Positions 41,189 to 50,980 of a stretch of DNA of 64,000 nucleotides are shown piece by piece (position 1 is the first letter of the stretch; each line of letters begins with the position of its first letter). The stretch is from an uncultured Acetatifactor sp. Lineage in GTDB: Bacteria > Bacillota > Clostridia > Lachnospirales > Lachnospiraceae. The stretch spans positions 186,001 through 250,000 of the forward strand of contig CAKSAN010000001.1 in NCBI GenBank assembly GCA_934436435.1, written 5' to 3'. Below the pieces are notes generated by a model. That model was not told the DNA's origin. It worked only from the letters and a program-made list of their open reading frames with translations, and did not search any database. Both the position numbers and the translations under genes were made by a program.

Positions 41189-43231
41189 TTATTCTTTATT
41201 TTTTGCATTGGATTGCTTTGTTTTCTTCTGATAAAATTCTTCCGTAGCCTGGAACTGTCTCCAGAGCACTCCCTGATTGTTCAGTCCCCGCACGGCAACC
41301 GTTCTCCTGCCTACGAAATCCGTCAGCTTCCCCATGTACTCTTCCGGTGTAATCACGCCGTCCGCCACCATGGTAAGTCCCTTTTCCCAGCTGGCCGTCA
41401 GTGCCGGATTTAACAGCGGTCTTATGGAATCCGATACCACATCGTAGATCATCTCTCCCATCTGGGTAGGGGTCAATACCTGGGTTTTCTTGTTCAGTGC
41501 CAGATATTCGATATTCACCAGTTTTTTCAGGATCTCCGCCCTGGTGGCGCTGGTGCCGATACCGCTTCCCTTGATCTGGGCCCGCAGTTCTTCATCCTCG
41601 ATAAACTGTCCCGCATTTTCCATGGTCAGAATGATGCTTCCCGAAGTATATCGCTTGGGAGGAGAAGTCTCACCCTCTTTAATCTCATAAGTGTCTGCGG
41701 AAAGGGTATCCCCCTTTTTCAGATGCATCAGCAGGCCGGTAAGCTCTGCATCACATTTTTCGTCGGCACTTTCGTTCTCTTTCTCTTCCTTCGATTCTGT
41801 ATTCTCCTTCTTAAAAGAAAAATTCGTCACCTTCAGGTACCCTTCCTGTACCAGTACCTTAAAGCTGGCAAAAAAACTTTCTTCCTTGACCTTCACCGTC
41901 AGGGAAAACTTCTGATAGACTGCCGGAGGATAGAAAATGCTTAAGAAACGGCGCACGATGACCTCGTACACCTTTGCCGCCGTAGGGGCAAGCCCCGCCA
42001 GATTATTCAGTCCCTGTCCCGTCGGGATGATGGCGTAGTGATCCGTGATCTGTTTGTCATTGACATAACGGGTCTTTGCAATATTCTTATAGGTTCCCTG
42101 CTCCAACACTTCTTTTGCAAAAGGTGCCGTCAGTGCATAGTTGCGGAGACCGCCGATATTTTTATGGATCTCCTTGGCTACCGCCGTGGACAGAACTCTG
42201 GCGTCTGTTCGGGGATAGGTGGTCATCTTTTTTTCATATAATTCCTGTACGATCCGCAGGGTCTCATCCGGACTGATCTTAAAGTATTTGGAGCAGTCAT
42301 TCTGCAGCTCTGCCAGATTATACAGAAGCGGTGCATTCTTGTTCTCCTTTTTCTTTTCAATGCCGGTGACTGTCACCGGCCCCACCGGTTCTGTGGTAAG
42401 CTCCGCGATCAGGCGCTCGGCATCCTCTTTTTTCTTGAAGCCGTTCTCCTTATACAGTGCCGGAGAATTGTAATATTTCGAACCTTCCACAGCTCTCCAC
42501 TCTGCGGTAAACGGCTTTTCCTGTAATTTAAAATTACCGATCACCCGGTAAAAAGGGGTCTTGGTGAACGAACGGATCTCCCGTTCTCTGTTCACAATCA
42601 TGCCCAGGACACAGGTCATGACACGACCTACGGAGATCACCGCCCGGTCTCTTTTCAGATACCCTTTTACTGTATTGCCGTATTTTAGCGTCAGGGCTCT
42701 GGAAAAATTAATACCCATCAGGTAATCTTCCTTGGCCCGCAGGTACGCGGCATTTCCCAGATTATCGTAAGCCGAGAGATCCTTGGCCTCCCGGATCCCC
42801 CGCAGGATCTCTTCCTCCGTCTGGGAGTCGATCCATACACGCTTCCGTTCCTTGCCCTGTACCCCCGACATCTGTTCCACCAGACGATAGATATATTCTC
42901 CCTCTCGTCCGGAGTCGGTGCACACATAAATCGTCGTGACATCCGGCCGGTTCAGCAGGGAGCTTACGATCATATACTGTTTTTTGGCGCTCTCAATCAC
43001 TTCGTATTTGAAATCCGTCGGCAGAAAAGGCAGGGTATCAAAGCTCCATCTGCGGAACTTTTCATCGTACACCTCTGGATAACTCATGGTCACCAGATGT
43101 CCCACACACCAGGTAACGATAGCCTCTTCCGACTCCAGATAACCGTCTTTGGAACGCATATTGTATTTTAAAGCATTGGCAAATTCCCTTGCCACGCTAG
43201 GTTTCTCTGCAATAAATAAATTTTTACCCAC
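41189..43231 (-). CDS. topB: DNA topoisomerase III (TopB), GTG start
   Basis: The 680-residue type IA enzyme decatenates DNA by single-strand passage. The TOPRIM domain shows LFIAEKPSVAREFANAL and CTDSGREGEYIYRLVEQ (D106, E110), and the catalytic Tyr is Y339 in MTTYPRTDARVLS. The GSGIGTSATRAEILKKL motif near the C-terminal half is typical. No C-terminal zinc ribbons are seen. GTG 43229-43231 has AGGAAAG 10 nt upstream. TopB paralogues often ride on conjugative elements, but no mobility genes accompany this one. It is 20 nt after an AAA ATPase gene. Confidence 0.95.
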   Translation of the reverse strand: MGKNLFIAEKPSVAREFANALKYNMRSKDGYLESEEAIVTWCVGHLVTMSYPEVYDEKFRRWSFDTLPFLPTDFKYEVIESAKKQYMIVSSLLNRPDVTTIYVCTDSGREGEYIYRLVEQMSGVQGKERKRVWIDSQTEEEILRGIREAKDLSAYDNLGNAAYLRAKEDYLMGINFSRALTLKYGNTVKGYLKRDRAVISVGRVMTCVLGMIVNREREIRSFTKTPFYRVIGNFKLQEKPFTAEWRAVEGSKYYNSPALYKENGFKKKEDAERLIAELTTEPVGPVTVTGIEKKKENKNAPLLYNLAELQNDCSKYFKISPDETLRIVQELYEKKMTTYPRTDARVLSTAVAKEIHKNIGGLRNYALTAPFAKEVLEQGTYKNIAKTRYVNDKQITDHYAIIPTGQGLNNLAGLAPTAAKVYEVIVRRFLSIFYPPAVYQKFSLTVKVKEESFFASFKVLVQEGYLKVTNFSFKKENTESKEEKENESADEKCDAELTGLLMHLKKGDTLSADTYEIKEGETSPPKRYTSGSIILTMENAGQFIEDEELRAQIKGSGIGTSATRAEILKKLVNIEYLALNKKTQVLTPTQMGEMIYDVVSDSIRPLLNPALTASWEKGLTMVADGVITPEEYMGKLTDFVGRRTVAVRGLNNQGVLWRQFQATEEFYQKKTKQSNAKNKE

Positions 43232-43251
43232 GTAATACCATCTTTCCTGTC

Positions 43252-44559
43252 TTACGATCCCTCATCCACGGAGTGAAACGATAATTTCTCGTATCCTTTC
43301 TCCGTCAATGCCGTCTCATATCCATTCTCTCCAAACACCATGATGTCGTCCGCAGCGACCCGTTCCTTTTTCATGGCCCCACGCAGCGCATTATAATCTT
43401 TCGAAGTATAACATACTGTGCCGGAATAATCCACCACGATCTTCCTGCCGGTCTCTTCCCCGCACAGGAAATAGATCTTCCCCTGTCTGCTGTTCCAGAG
43501 TTCCACCGAGCGGAATCTCCCCTGCAAGATCTCCTGACAGATCCGCCGGTAGGATACCATCAGGAATTTCCCATAATCCTCCCGGATGTATCTTTCATAG
43601 AATACCCTGCCGGTCTCCTCCCCGGAAAAAGGCTGGTACGGAAACAGGAACCGGAAATAAAACCTTACGAAAGAATTACAGATCTCATAGGTGCCGGGCA
43701 GCACCTTCTCCACCAACTCCAGTTCCATCAGGTTCTTCAGATATACGCTGATCTTCGCCCGGGAAAAACCGGTATGTGCATAAATGTCATTTAACTTGCC
43801 CCATTTATCGTCTGCGATGGTGGCAAGGATCGTATCATAGACCGCTGTCTCCCGCAATTCCTCCGACAGCCATCTTATCATAAGTTCCGGCAGAAAACTG
43901 TCTCTCTGTAAAAACAGCCGGATCATATTCTCTTCCACGGAAGTCTGTGGATCCAGCATTCTCCACAGTCCCGGCAACCCGCCCAGCGCCCCGTACAGCG
44001 TAATGCTCTCCTGTACCGTATAGCCGGAAAATATCCTGCGCATGGAGGAAAAAGGCAGTTCCTTGACTTTCAAAAATCCACTGACGGAAAATGCCAGATT
44101 TCCCACTCTGGAGATCATGCTGTTCTCCACCCAGCCGGAGGCATACGTGGACAGAATCACCAGCAGTGCTTCTTTCTTCTCCTTCAGAAAACGGATCAGT
44201 TCCTGTAAAAATAAAGTATCTCCTTTTAAAAGATACTGAAAATTCTCTATGATAAGTACCTTCTTTTCCGCTGCCGTTTCGCCTTTCCGGGTGGTCAGAC
44301 ATTCCAGCAGTTCCCGCCAGGAGGGATAGTCTGGAATCACTTTTCCCCGGCTTTGCAGTTCCTGTCCCCACAGATATTGCTGTTCTCTGGAGGAGCAGTT
44401 GCACGCGCAGCAGCGGAGTGTTTCTTTTTCTTCCGTAAAAGCGGTTAAGAGAGCCGTCTTACCAACGCCTCTCTGTCCATATACCACCAGGATCTGGCTT
44501 CCCGGTCTCTTATAATGATTTTCCAAAAAAGCTGTTTCCTGTTCCCTTCCAGTTAACAT
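43252..44559 (-). CDS. AAA ATPase with DUF234-like C-terminus (archaeal-type ATPase family)
   Basis: The 435-residue cytosolic protein has P-loop GQRGVGKT (28-35), Walker B KVLIIENFQYLL, a winged-helix middle (about 270-320: GKLNDIYAHTGFSRAKISVYLKNL) and a DUF234-like C-terminal part beginning 'YEICNSFVRFYFRFLFPYQ' and including a nuclease-like 'IVVDYSGTVCYTSKDYN' segment. Such ATPases are widespread, multi-copy and of unknown role. SD GAGG is 5 nt before ATG. It stands between topB and a GGDEF/EAL protein with short gaps, so they may share a transcript. Confidence 0.82.
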   Translation of the reverse strand: MLTGREQETAFLENHYKRPGSQILVVYGQRGVGKTALLTAFTEEKETLRCCACNCSSREQQYLWGQELQSRGKVIPDYPSWRELLECLTTRKGETAAEKKVLIIENFQYLLKGDTLFLQELIRFLKEKKEALLVILSTYASGWVENSMISRVGNLAFSVSGFLKVKELPFSSMRRIFSGYTVQESITLYGALGGLPGLWRMLDPQTSVEENMIRLFLQRDSFLPELMIRWLSEELRETAVYDTILATIADDKWGKLNDIYAHTGFSRAKISVYLKNLMELELVEKVLPGTYEICNSFVRFYFRFLFPYQPFSGEETGRVFYERYIREDYGKFLMVSYRRICQEILQGRFRSVELWNSRQGKIYFLCGEETGRKIVVDYSGTVCYTSKDYNALRGAMKKERVAADDIMVFGENGYETALTEKGYEKLSFHSVDEGS

Positions 44560-44588
44560 GGCAGCCTCATTCTTTCTGCAACAACAGA

Positions 44589-46307
44589 TCAGTAGATCTT
44601 CTGTAATAGTTGTTCGATTTCCTCCTGTGACAGCGGTTTTCCGAACAGATAGCCCTGAATAATATCACAACCGATGGCCCGCAGATACTTATACTGCTGT
44701 TCCTCCTCCACCCCCTCCGCAATGGATTCAAAGCCTAAAGACTTCACCATGCTGACAATGGATTCGGTAATAATGCGGGTGGCGGAGTCCGTCAACAGTG
44801 TATCGGTAAAGGACTTGTCGATCTTCAGTGTATTGATGGGCAGCTTCTTTAAATAAGACAGGGAAGAAAATCCCGTCCCGAAATCATCCAGGGAAATTCT
44901 GATCCCGTACTCCTTCAACAGCTGCATTTTCTCGGTCACTGCCCGGAAATCGTCGATCAGTATGCTCTCCGTGATCTCCAGTTCGATCTCTTCCGGAGCC
45001 ACATCGTATTTGTGGATAATGTTCAACAGGGAATCCACAAAATCTTCCTTCTGGTACTGCAAAGCGGAAATATTCACCGACAGTACGAAGGGAACACCGT
45101 ATCGGTTTCTCCATTCGGAAAAGGTCCGGATACTCTGTTCCAGCACCCAGTTACCGATGGGAATGATCGTACCGTTCTTCTCCGCAATGGGAATAAATTT
45201 CGCTGGACTGATCATTTTGCCGTTGCCGTCCTTCCAACGGATCAGTGCTTCCACGCCGCGAAGCTTCTGATTACCCGCATAATACTGGGGTTGATAATAC
45301 AAAAGAAAGTTATTCTCGAAGACAGCTTCCTTTAACTTGCTGTCCAGTTCCACGTTCTTCAGAAAATCGTTCAGGATCGGCGTATCGAAATACTGAATCC
45401 GGTTCCTGCCCATGGACTTGCCCTTGAACATTACGATCTCAGCGCAGTTGATCAGTTCCAGTGCGGAGCTCGCCGCTTCCGGATATTCCGCAACACCGAC
45501 GCTTACGGTAATGTTCAGGATCTGCCCGCCCACCAGATAAAAGGGCTCTCTGGTGCGTTTTACGATCTCCTTATGAATATGTTCTACGCTTCGATTCCCA
45601 CAGGGATCATAGATTGCCATACAGTAGACATCACTGGTCAGGTGGCAGACGATCACATCGTCCCCGTTAAATTCCTTCAGGAAAGAACCGAATTGCTGTA
45701 CCAGTTCATCTCCCGCCACGATTCCCAGTCCGTCATTTACCTTGCGGAAATCATCAATATCAATGACAAGCACGCTGACCAGCCGGTTGTCCTCTTTGGC
45801 CCGATGTAAGTACTCGGTCAGCAGGCGCACAAAATAATTACGGTTGTACAATCCCGTAAGACTATCGTAATACGCCATATAGAGAAGTTCTTCATTCTGT
45901 GTCTTCTGTTTTGTGATATTCTGTACCACGATGATCTGATCCGCAGGTCTGCCATCCTCGTAGAAGATCCTGCAGGAAAATTGCAGCCAGGTCTTCTTCC
46001 CCCGCTGCATACATTCCACAGTGGAAGTCTCCTGACCGCTTTTTTCCAGAAACAGCATATCTCTCAATGCCAGTACATACGGTTCATCTACCGTCTCCTG
46101 AAGCTTTACGAAATCCCGCCTGTCCTGTATCCGGAAGTCAAAAAAGTCCTCCCATTTTCCCAGTGTCGTAACGGTATTCTTCTCAAAAGAATAGTAGATA
46201 TATGCATAATCCATGGTATCGCACAACAGTCGATACATTCTCTCCTTAGCGCTCAGTTTCTGATTCATTGCGCGCATAAGATCCAGCTGATAGCGTAATT
46301 CGTTCAT
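44589..46307 (-). CDS. GGDEF/EAL protein, probable c-di-GMP phosphodiesterase with degenerate GGDEF
   Basis: The 572-residue cytosolic protein has a PAS-like sensor (about 25-135), a GGDEF domain (about 142-308) and an EAL domain (about 322-570). The cyclase signature is lost: the GGDEF position reads LTSDV (about 223-227), although DSLTGLYNR and IDIDDFRKVND remain. The EAL side keeps EALIRW (353-358), NISALQ, ELEITES, LDDFGTG, KIDKSF and EGVEEEQQ, the expected metal and catalytic residues. So it likely degrades c-di-GMP, with GGDEF as a regulatory domain. I prefer ATG 46307 to the in-frame GTG at 46319, which abuts the only SD. Confidence 0.88.
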   Translation of the reverse strand: MNELRYQLDLMRAMNQKLSAKERMYRLLCDTMDYAYIYYSFEKNTVTTLGKWEDFFDFRIQDRRDFVKLQETVDEPYVLALRDMLFLEKSGQETSTVECMQRGKKTWLQFSCRIFYEDGRPADQIIVVQNITKQKTQNEELLYMAYYDSLTGLYNRNYFVRLLTEYLHRAKEDNRLVSVLVIDIDDFRKVNDGLGIVAGDELVQQFGSFLKEFNGDDVIVCHLTSDVYCMAIYDPCGNRSVEHIHKEIVKRTREPFYLVGGQILNITVSVGVAEYPEAASSALELINCAEIVMFKGKSMGRNRIQYFDTPILNDFLKNVELDSKLKEAVFENNFLLYYQPQYYAGNQKLRGVEALIRWKDGNGKMISPAKFIPIAEKNGTIIPIGNWVLEQSIRTFSEWRNRYGVPFVLSVNISALQYQKEDFVDSLLNIIHKYDVAPEEIELEITESILIDDFRAVTEKMQLLKEYGIRISLDDFGTGFSSLSYLKKLPINTLKIDKSFTDTLLTDSATRIITESIVSMVKSLGFESIAEGVEEEQQYKYLRAIGCDIIQGYLFGKPLSQEEIEQLLQKIY

Positions 46308-46322
46308 AACCCCACTCACCCT

Positions 46323-47408
46323 TTATTTTTTGGTGATGTAACCCTGTGCTTTCAAAAGTTCTGCGCAAAGCAAAGCTCCCCCAGCCGCTCCGCGTAAGGT
46401 ATTGTGTGACAAACCTACGAACTTGTAATCATATACGGTATCCTCTCTCAGACGTCCTACGCTGATACCCATACCGTTCTCAAAATCCACATCCAATGCT
46501 ACCTGAGGTCTGTTGTCCTCCTCCAGATACTGGATGAACTGCTTCGGTGCGCTGGGAAGTCCCAGTCTCTGAGGCTCACCGCTGAAACTAACCAGCTTCT
46601 CGATCAGCTGCTCCTTGGTGGGCTTCTTACGGAATTTTACAAATACGGCTGCGGTATGTCCGTTCAGTACCGGAACACGGATACACTGGCAGGTGATCAC
46701 GGGAGAAGTTGCGGGAACGATCTTGTCGCCTTCCACTTTACCCCAGATACGTAAGGGCTCTTTCTCACTCTTCTCTTCCTCACCGCCGATGTAAGGGATG
46801 ATATTGCCTACCATCTCGGGCCAGTCTTTAAAGGTCTTGCCTGCGCCGGAGATCGCCTGATAGGTGGTGGCTACCACTTCATAAGGCTCGAATTCCTTCC
46901 ATGCGGTCAGCACCGGTGCATAGCTCTGGATGGAGCAGTTGGGCTTTACAGCAATAAATCCTCTGGTGGTTCCCAGTCTCTTCTTCTGTGCCTCGATGAT
47001 CTGGAAATGCTCGGGGTTGATCTCGGGTACTACCATGGGAACATCGGGAGTCCATCTGTGGGCACTGTTGTTGGATACCACAGGAGTCTCTGTCTTAGCA
47101 TATGCTTCTTCAATGGCCTTGATCTCATCCTTGGTCATATCTACCGCACTGAATACGAAATCTACCTGTGCAGCTACTTTTTCCACTTCATTGACATTCA
47201 TAACTACCAGCTTTTTTACAGCCTCGGGCATAGGGGTGGTCATCTTCCAGCGGTCACCCACAGCCTCCTCATAAGTCTTGCCTGCGGAACGGGGGCTGGC
47301 CGCGATGGTCGTTACCTCGAACCAGGGATGGTTCTCCAACAGGGAGATGAATCTCTGGCCTACCATACCGGTTCCGCCCAGGATACCTACACGTAATTTT
47401 TCACTCAT
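46323..47408 (-). CDS. asd: Aspartate-semialdehyde dehydrogenase
   Basis: The 361-residue NADP-dependent enzyme reduces aspartyl phosphate to aspartate semialdehyde, the branch point to lysine/diaminopimelate, threonine and methionine. The N-terminus [20 protein letters not shown] binds NADP; the catalytic Cys is in [22 protein letters not shown] and the [12 protein letters not shown] end are typical of the archaeal/fungal-like branch. ATG 47406-47408 follows GAGGAGG; an earlier ATG (47426) lacks an SD. argH lies 64 nt upstream in the same direction. Confidence 0.96.
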   Translation of the reverse strand: MSEKLRVGILGGTGMVGQRFISLLENHPWFEVTTIAASPRSAGKTYEEAVGDRWKMTTPMPEAVKKLVVMNVNEVEKVAAQVDFVFSAVDMTKDEIKAIEEAYAKTETPVVSNNSAHRWTPDVPMVVPEINPEHFQIIEAQKKRLGTTRGFIAVKPNCSIQSYAPVLTAWKEFEPYEVVATTYQAISGAGKTFKDWPEMVGNIIPYIGGEEEKSEKEPLRIWGKVEGDKIVPATSPVITCQCIRVPVLNGHTAAVFVKFRKKPTKEQLIEKLVSFSGEPQRLGLPSAPKQFIQYLEEDNRPQVALDVDFENGMGISVGRLREDTVYDYKFVGLSHNTLRGAAGGALLCAELLKAQGYITKK

Positions 47409-47472
47409 TTTTGATTTCCTCCTCATCTTTGTGCATTTTTATTTATCTGCAAAAGACCTGTCCCGTTTCCAC

Positions 47473-48894
47473 TTACGAAAGACGGTCTTCCAAAGACTGC
47501 TGATAGTCTTCTATGGCATCGTTTTTCAGGTACTCTTTACTTTTCTCAATGACCTGTTTCATCATTTCCGCCCCAGGTGCTCCGACGGTCAGACGCTTCT
47601 CCACACAGGTCTTTAAGGAAATGGCATCGTAAATATCTTCATCGAATTTATCACTGATGGAACGAAGTTCTTCCAGACTTAAGGCATCAATGGAAGTATC
47701 CTTTTCAATGCAGTACAACACCAGACGGCCGATAATGCCGTGGGCATCCCGGAAAGGAACTCCCTTGCCCACCAGATAATCTGCGGCATCCGTAGCGTTG
47801 GTAAATCCGTTCATGGCACTCTTCGCCATGCGGTCCTTACGGAACTTCATGGTCTTTATCATGCCGGTAAACAGGGTAATGCAGTCTGCCGCGGTATCCA
47901 TGGCATCGAAAGCCATCTCCTTGTCTTCCTGCATGTCTTTATTGTAAGCAAGGGGCAGGCCCTTCATGGTGGTCAGAAGTGCCATCAGGGCACCGTAGAC
48001 TCTTCCGGTCTTGCCTCTTACCAGCTCTGCGATATCCGGGTTCTTCTTCTGGGGCATGATGCTGCTTCCGGTGGAATAGGCATCATCCAGCTCTACGAAC
48101 TGATATTCATTGGAATTCCAGATGATGATCTCTTCGCTGAAACGGCTTAAGTGCATCATGGTCGTGGACAGAGCAGCCAGAAACTCGATCAGGTAATCTC
48201 TGTCCGCCACGGAATCGATGCTGTTCAGCGTCGGTCCCTCAAAGCGAAGAAGTCTTGCGGTATAGTCGCGGTCCAGCGGATAGGTGGTGCCTGCCAGTGC
48301 TCCGGCTCCCAGAGGACAGTAATTCATACGCTTGTAGATATCTGCCAGACGCTGTCTGTCTCTCTTGAACATTTCAAAATAGGCACCGTAATGATGGGCC
48401 AGGGTAATGGGCTGCGCCTTCTGCAAATGGGTGAAACCGGGCATATAGGTCTCCAGATTGTTCTCCATGGTATCCAGAATGGCCTCCAAGAGTTTTTTCA
48501 GAAGTCCGTCGGTCTCTGCCACTCTCGCTCTGGTATAGAGACGCATGTCCAGTGCCACCTGGTCGTTACGGCTGCGTCCGGTATGAAGCTTTTTACCCGC
48601 ATCACCGATCCGGTCGATCAGTGTTGCTTCCACAAAGCTGTGAATGTCTTCCTGAGTCTCATCAATTGCCAGCTTCCCGGCATCCACATCCTCCAAAATA
48701 CCGTCCAGTCCTTCAATAATGCTCTTTCTCTCCTCCTCGGTGAGAATCCCCTGCTTTGCCAGCATGGTGGCATGTACGATACTGCCGGTGACATCTTCAT
48801 GAAACAATCTTTTATCAAATGTTATGGACGCATTGAAATCAAATACCAGCTGATCGGTCTGTTTCGTAAAGCGTCCTCCCCATAATTGTGCCAT
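47473..48894 (-). CDS. argH: Argininosuccinate lyase
   Basis: The 473-residue enzyme splits argininosuccinate to arginine and fumarate, the last step of arginine synthesis. It shows [53 protein letters not shown] and the superfamily signature [12 protein letters not shown]. The C-terminal KDDA-like tail is normal. SD GGGAG precedes the ATG, and a promoter lies at 48973-49001. No argG or other arg gene is in the window; asd follows. Confidence 0.97.
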   Translation of the reverse strand: MAQLWGGRFTKQTDQLVFDFNASITFDKRLFHEDVTGSIVHATMLAKQGILTEEERKSIIEGLDGILEDVDAGKLAIDETQEDIHSFVEATLIDRIGDAGKKLHTGRSRNDQVALDMRLYTRARVAETDGLLKKLLEAILDTMENNLETYMPGFTHLQKAQPITLAHHYGAYFEMFKRDRQRLADIYKRMNYCPLGAGALAGTTYPLDRDYTARLLRFEGPTLNSIDSVADRDYLIEFLAALSTTMMHLSRFSEEIIIWNSNEYQFVELDDAYSTGSSIMPQKKNPDIAELVRGKTGRVYGALMALLTTMKGLPLAYNKDMQEDKEMAFDAMDTAADCITLFTGMIKTMKFRKDRMAKSAMNGFTNATDAADYLVGKGVPFRDAHGIIGRLVLYCIEKDTSIDALSLEELRSISDKFDEDIYDAISLKTCVEKRLTVGAPGAEMMKQVIEKSKEYLKNDAIEDYQQSLEDRLS

Positions 48895-48972
48895 GGTTTT
48901 TCTCCCATCTTATTATTCTTTTCTTCCAGTAGCCTGTCAGACATTTTTTCTCATAGACATTGATTGCAATTA

Positions 48973-49001
48973 ATCATATCACAAACGACACTTTAATGCA
49001 A
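48973..49001 (-). promoter_or_regulatory. Promoter of argH-asd
   Basis: Minus-strand TTGCAT (48996-49001), 17-nt spacer and TATGAT (48973-48978), about 75 nt before argH. Confidence 0.65.
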
Positions 49002-49100
49002 TACAGTGAATTTTATCACTTTCCCGGTGCAGAAAACACCTTTTATTTCTAAATTCATACAATAACAATAAATATTCAAGTTAAGGAAGTATGCCTTTTT

Positions 49101-49874
49101 ATGGGAGCTCTCATCGAATTAAAAAATATAGGTTACTCCTATCATAACCTGACAGGCGAGACCGGTGCCATAAAAGATGTCTCCTTTCAGGTGGAGGAAG
49201 GGGAATTCGTCGCTCTGGTGGGTCCCAGCGGCTGCGGCAAATCCACTCTGCTGTCCATCATTGCGGGGCTGCTTGCTCCGGAGACCGGTACTATCGTGGT
49301 CAACAACCCCGACGGATCCCTCCACTATCCCCGCATTGGCTATATGCTGCAGCACGATCACCTCTTCGAATGGCGCACCATCTACCAGAATGTCACTCTG
49401 GGGCTGGAGATCCATCACTCCCTTACCAAAGAGCGCACGGACTATGTGAAACAGCTTCTGTCCGACTACGGACTGGAAAGCTTTCAGAATAAGCGTCCCA
49501 GCGAATTGTCCGGCGGTATGAAGCAGCGTGCTGCCCTGATCCGCACCCTTGCTCTGGATCCCCAGCTGCTCCTGCTGGATGAGCCCTTCAGTGCCCTGGA
49601 TTACCAGACAAGGCTGATGGTGTCCGCGGATATCTGCCGTCTGATCCGCAAGGCCGGCAAAACCATGATCATCGTCACCCACGATCTGTCGGAAGCCATC
49701 AGTCTGGCAGACAAGGTCTATGTACTGTCCGCAAGGCCGGCAACGATCAAAGCGGTACTGCCCATTCATCTGACACTTCCGGATGAATCGCCATTAGCCG
49801 CCAGAAATGCACCGGAATTTCCATATTATTTCAAACAACTTTGGGAGGAATTGACGGATGAAACCACGAAATGA
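49101..49874 (+). CDS. ABC transporter ATPase of the nitrate/sulfonate/taurine type
   Basis: The 257-residue ATPase has Walker A GPSGCGKST (41-49), Q-loop MLQHDHLFEW, signature LSGGMKQRAAL, Walker B LLLLDEPFSALD and IIVTHDLSEAISLADKV, as in the SsuB/TauB/NrtD group that energises import of sulfonates, nitrate or thiamine precursors. The permease follows with a 17-nt overlap. No substrate-binding protein gene adjoins. AAGGAAG lies about 11 nt before the ATG. It is on the plus strand, divergent from argH. Confidence 0.92.
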   Translation: MGALIELKNIGYSYHNLTGETGAIKDVSFQVEEGEFVALVGPSGCGKSTLLSIIAGLLAPETGTIVVNNPDGSLHYPRIGYMLQHDHLFEWRTIYQNVTLGLEIHHSLTKERTDYVKQLLSDYGLESFQNKRPSELSGGMKQRAALIRTLALDPQLLLLDEPFSALDYQTRLMVSADICRLIRKAGKTMIIVTHDLSEAISLADKVYVLSARPATIKAVLPIHLTLPDESPLAARNAPEFPYYFKQLWEELTDETTK

Positions 49875-50670
49875 CCAAATTCTGACGGTTCAGGAACAAT
49901 ATCTTCGAACACACAAAAGCCATCACAGGCAGGTCTCCTTCCTGCGCTTTTTTCTTCTGGGAATCTTCCTGCTTCTGTGGGAAGTGAGCGCGGATCTGGG
50001 CTGGATCGACAGTTTCTTTTTCTCCAGCCCCCACAGAGTCGTGCTGTGTCTGGGAGAATTGTGGAGGTCGCGTTCCCTTCCGCTGCATATCGGTATCACA
50101 TTGTTGGAAACGATTCTCAGTTTCCTGCTGGTGTTCCTCGTAAGTCTCCTGTTGTCCACCCTGCTATGGTTCTCCAGACGCCTGTCGGAGATCTTAGAGC
50201 CTTACCTGGTGTTACTCAACAGCCTTCCGAAATCCGCCCTTGCCCCTCTGTTCATCGTCTGGCTGGGCACCGGAATCAACACCATCATCATCGCCGGGAT
50301 CTCCGTGGCCGTCTTCGGATCCATCATCAGCTTCTACACCGCCTTTCATCAGGTGGACCCGGAAAAGGAGATTCTGATCCGCACCCTGGGCGGAAGCCGC
50401 AAGGATATCTTTTTCAAAGTGGTACTTCCGGGATCCATCCCCACCCTGCTCAGTACCACCAAAGTCAACATTGGACTGTCTCTGGTGGGCGTTATCATCG
50501 GAGAATTTCTGGCAGCCAGACGGGGACTTGGCTACCTGATCATCTACGGTTCCCAGGTATTCCAGTTGGATATGGTGATCAGTTCCATCCTGTTGTTATG
50601 TGTCATCGCCATGTTACTCTACCTGCTGACGCAGTCCCTGGAACATTACAGTAAAAAGCACCGCACCTGA
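49858..50670 (+). CDS. ABC transporter permease of the nitrate/sulfonate/taurine type
   Basis: The 270-residue protein has about six membrane segments and the inner-membrane component signature 'ALAPLFIVWLGTGINTIII' with 'EILIRTLGGSRKDIFFKVVLPGSIP', the EAA loop that contacts the ATPase, then 'GEFLAARRGLGYLI'. It is the partner of the preceding ATPase (17-nt overlap). With no binding protein here, the substrate is open; the soluble component may be encoded elsewhere. A tRNA-Thr gene follows about 130 nt later with its own promoter. Confidence 0.92.
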   Translation: MKPRNDQILTVQEQYLRTHKSHHRQVSFLRFFLLGIFLLLWEVSADLGWIDSFFFSSPHRVVLCLGELWRSRSLPLHIGITLLETILSFLLVFLVSLLLSTLLWFSRRLSEILEPYLVLLNSLPKSALAPLFIVWLGTGINTIIIAGISVAVFGSIISFYTAFHQVDPEKEILIRTLGGSRKDIFFKVVLPGSIPTLLSTTKVNIGLSLVGVIIGEFLAARRGLGYLIIYGSQVFQLDMVISSILLLCVIAMLLYLLTQSLEHYSKKHRT

Positions 50671-50764
50671 CCTTCCGGAGATCTTCGGACGTCTTTCGTC
50701 TTACGATCTCCTACATAATCTACCGGCTTTTGCATCATTCTTTGCAAAATAATAAATTTTACAG

Positions 50765-50793
50765 TTGCAAAAATTCCCAAGAACATATATAAT
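50765..50793 (+). promoter_or_regulatory. Promoter of tRNA-Thr
   Basis: TTGCAA (50765-50770), 17-nt spacer and TATAAT (50788-50793), ending 10 nt before the tRNA. Confidence 0.75.
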
Positions 50794-50803
50794 AACCTAG
50801 TCC

Positions 50804-50876
50804 GCTGAAATAGCTCAGTTGGTAGAGCACTTCACTCGTAATGAAGGGGTCGTGGGTTCGAGTCCCATTTTCAGCT
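50804..50876 (+). tRNA. tRNA-Thr (anticodon CGT)
   Basis: The cloverleaf is complete: acceptor GCTGAAA/TTTCAGC, D arm GCTC-AGTTGGTA-GAGC, anticodon arm CTTCA-CTCGTAA-TGAAG (anticodon CGT at 50837-50839) and T arm GTGGG-TTCGAGT-CCCAT. Discriminator U; the 3' CCA is not encoded. It reads ACG codons. A promoter precedes it and an intrinsic terminator follows, so it is a single-gene unit. Confidence 0.97.
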
Positions 50877-50892
50877 TATTTTATATATTTGC

Positions 50893-50924
50893 AAAAAGAG
50901 AAAGCATTCCGCTTTCTCTTTTTT
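50893..50924 (+). terminator. Terminator of tRNA-Thr
   Basis: AAAAAGAGAAAGC, loop ATTCC, GCTTTCTCTTTTTT: a 13-bp stem with a closing T-run. Confidence 0.9.
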
Positions 50925-50930
50925 ATATAC

Positions 50931-50960
50931 AAATCGAGCAGGAATCAGCCTGCTCGATTT
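50931..50960 (-). terminator. Terminator of the DUF6056-like gene/nucleoside ABC operon
   Basis: AAATCGAGCAGG (50931-50942) and CCTGCTCGATTT (50949-50960) form a perfect 12-bp stem with a 6-nt loop, 20 nt after the stop at 50981 on the minus strand. Confidence 0.85.
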
Positions 50961-50980
50961 ACATCTAAAATATCAAACTA

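Noticed and set aside
41189..43231. topB as a marker of an integrative conjugative element
   Set aside because: Neighbours are chromosomal housekeeping genes; there is no relaxase, integrase, transfer gene or attachment repeat.
50804..50876. Integration site at tRNA-Thr
   Set aside because: No integrase gene and no repeat of the tRNA 3' end nearby.
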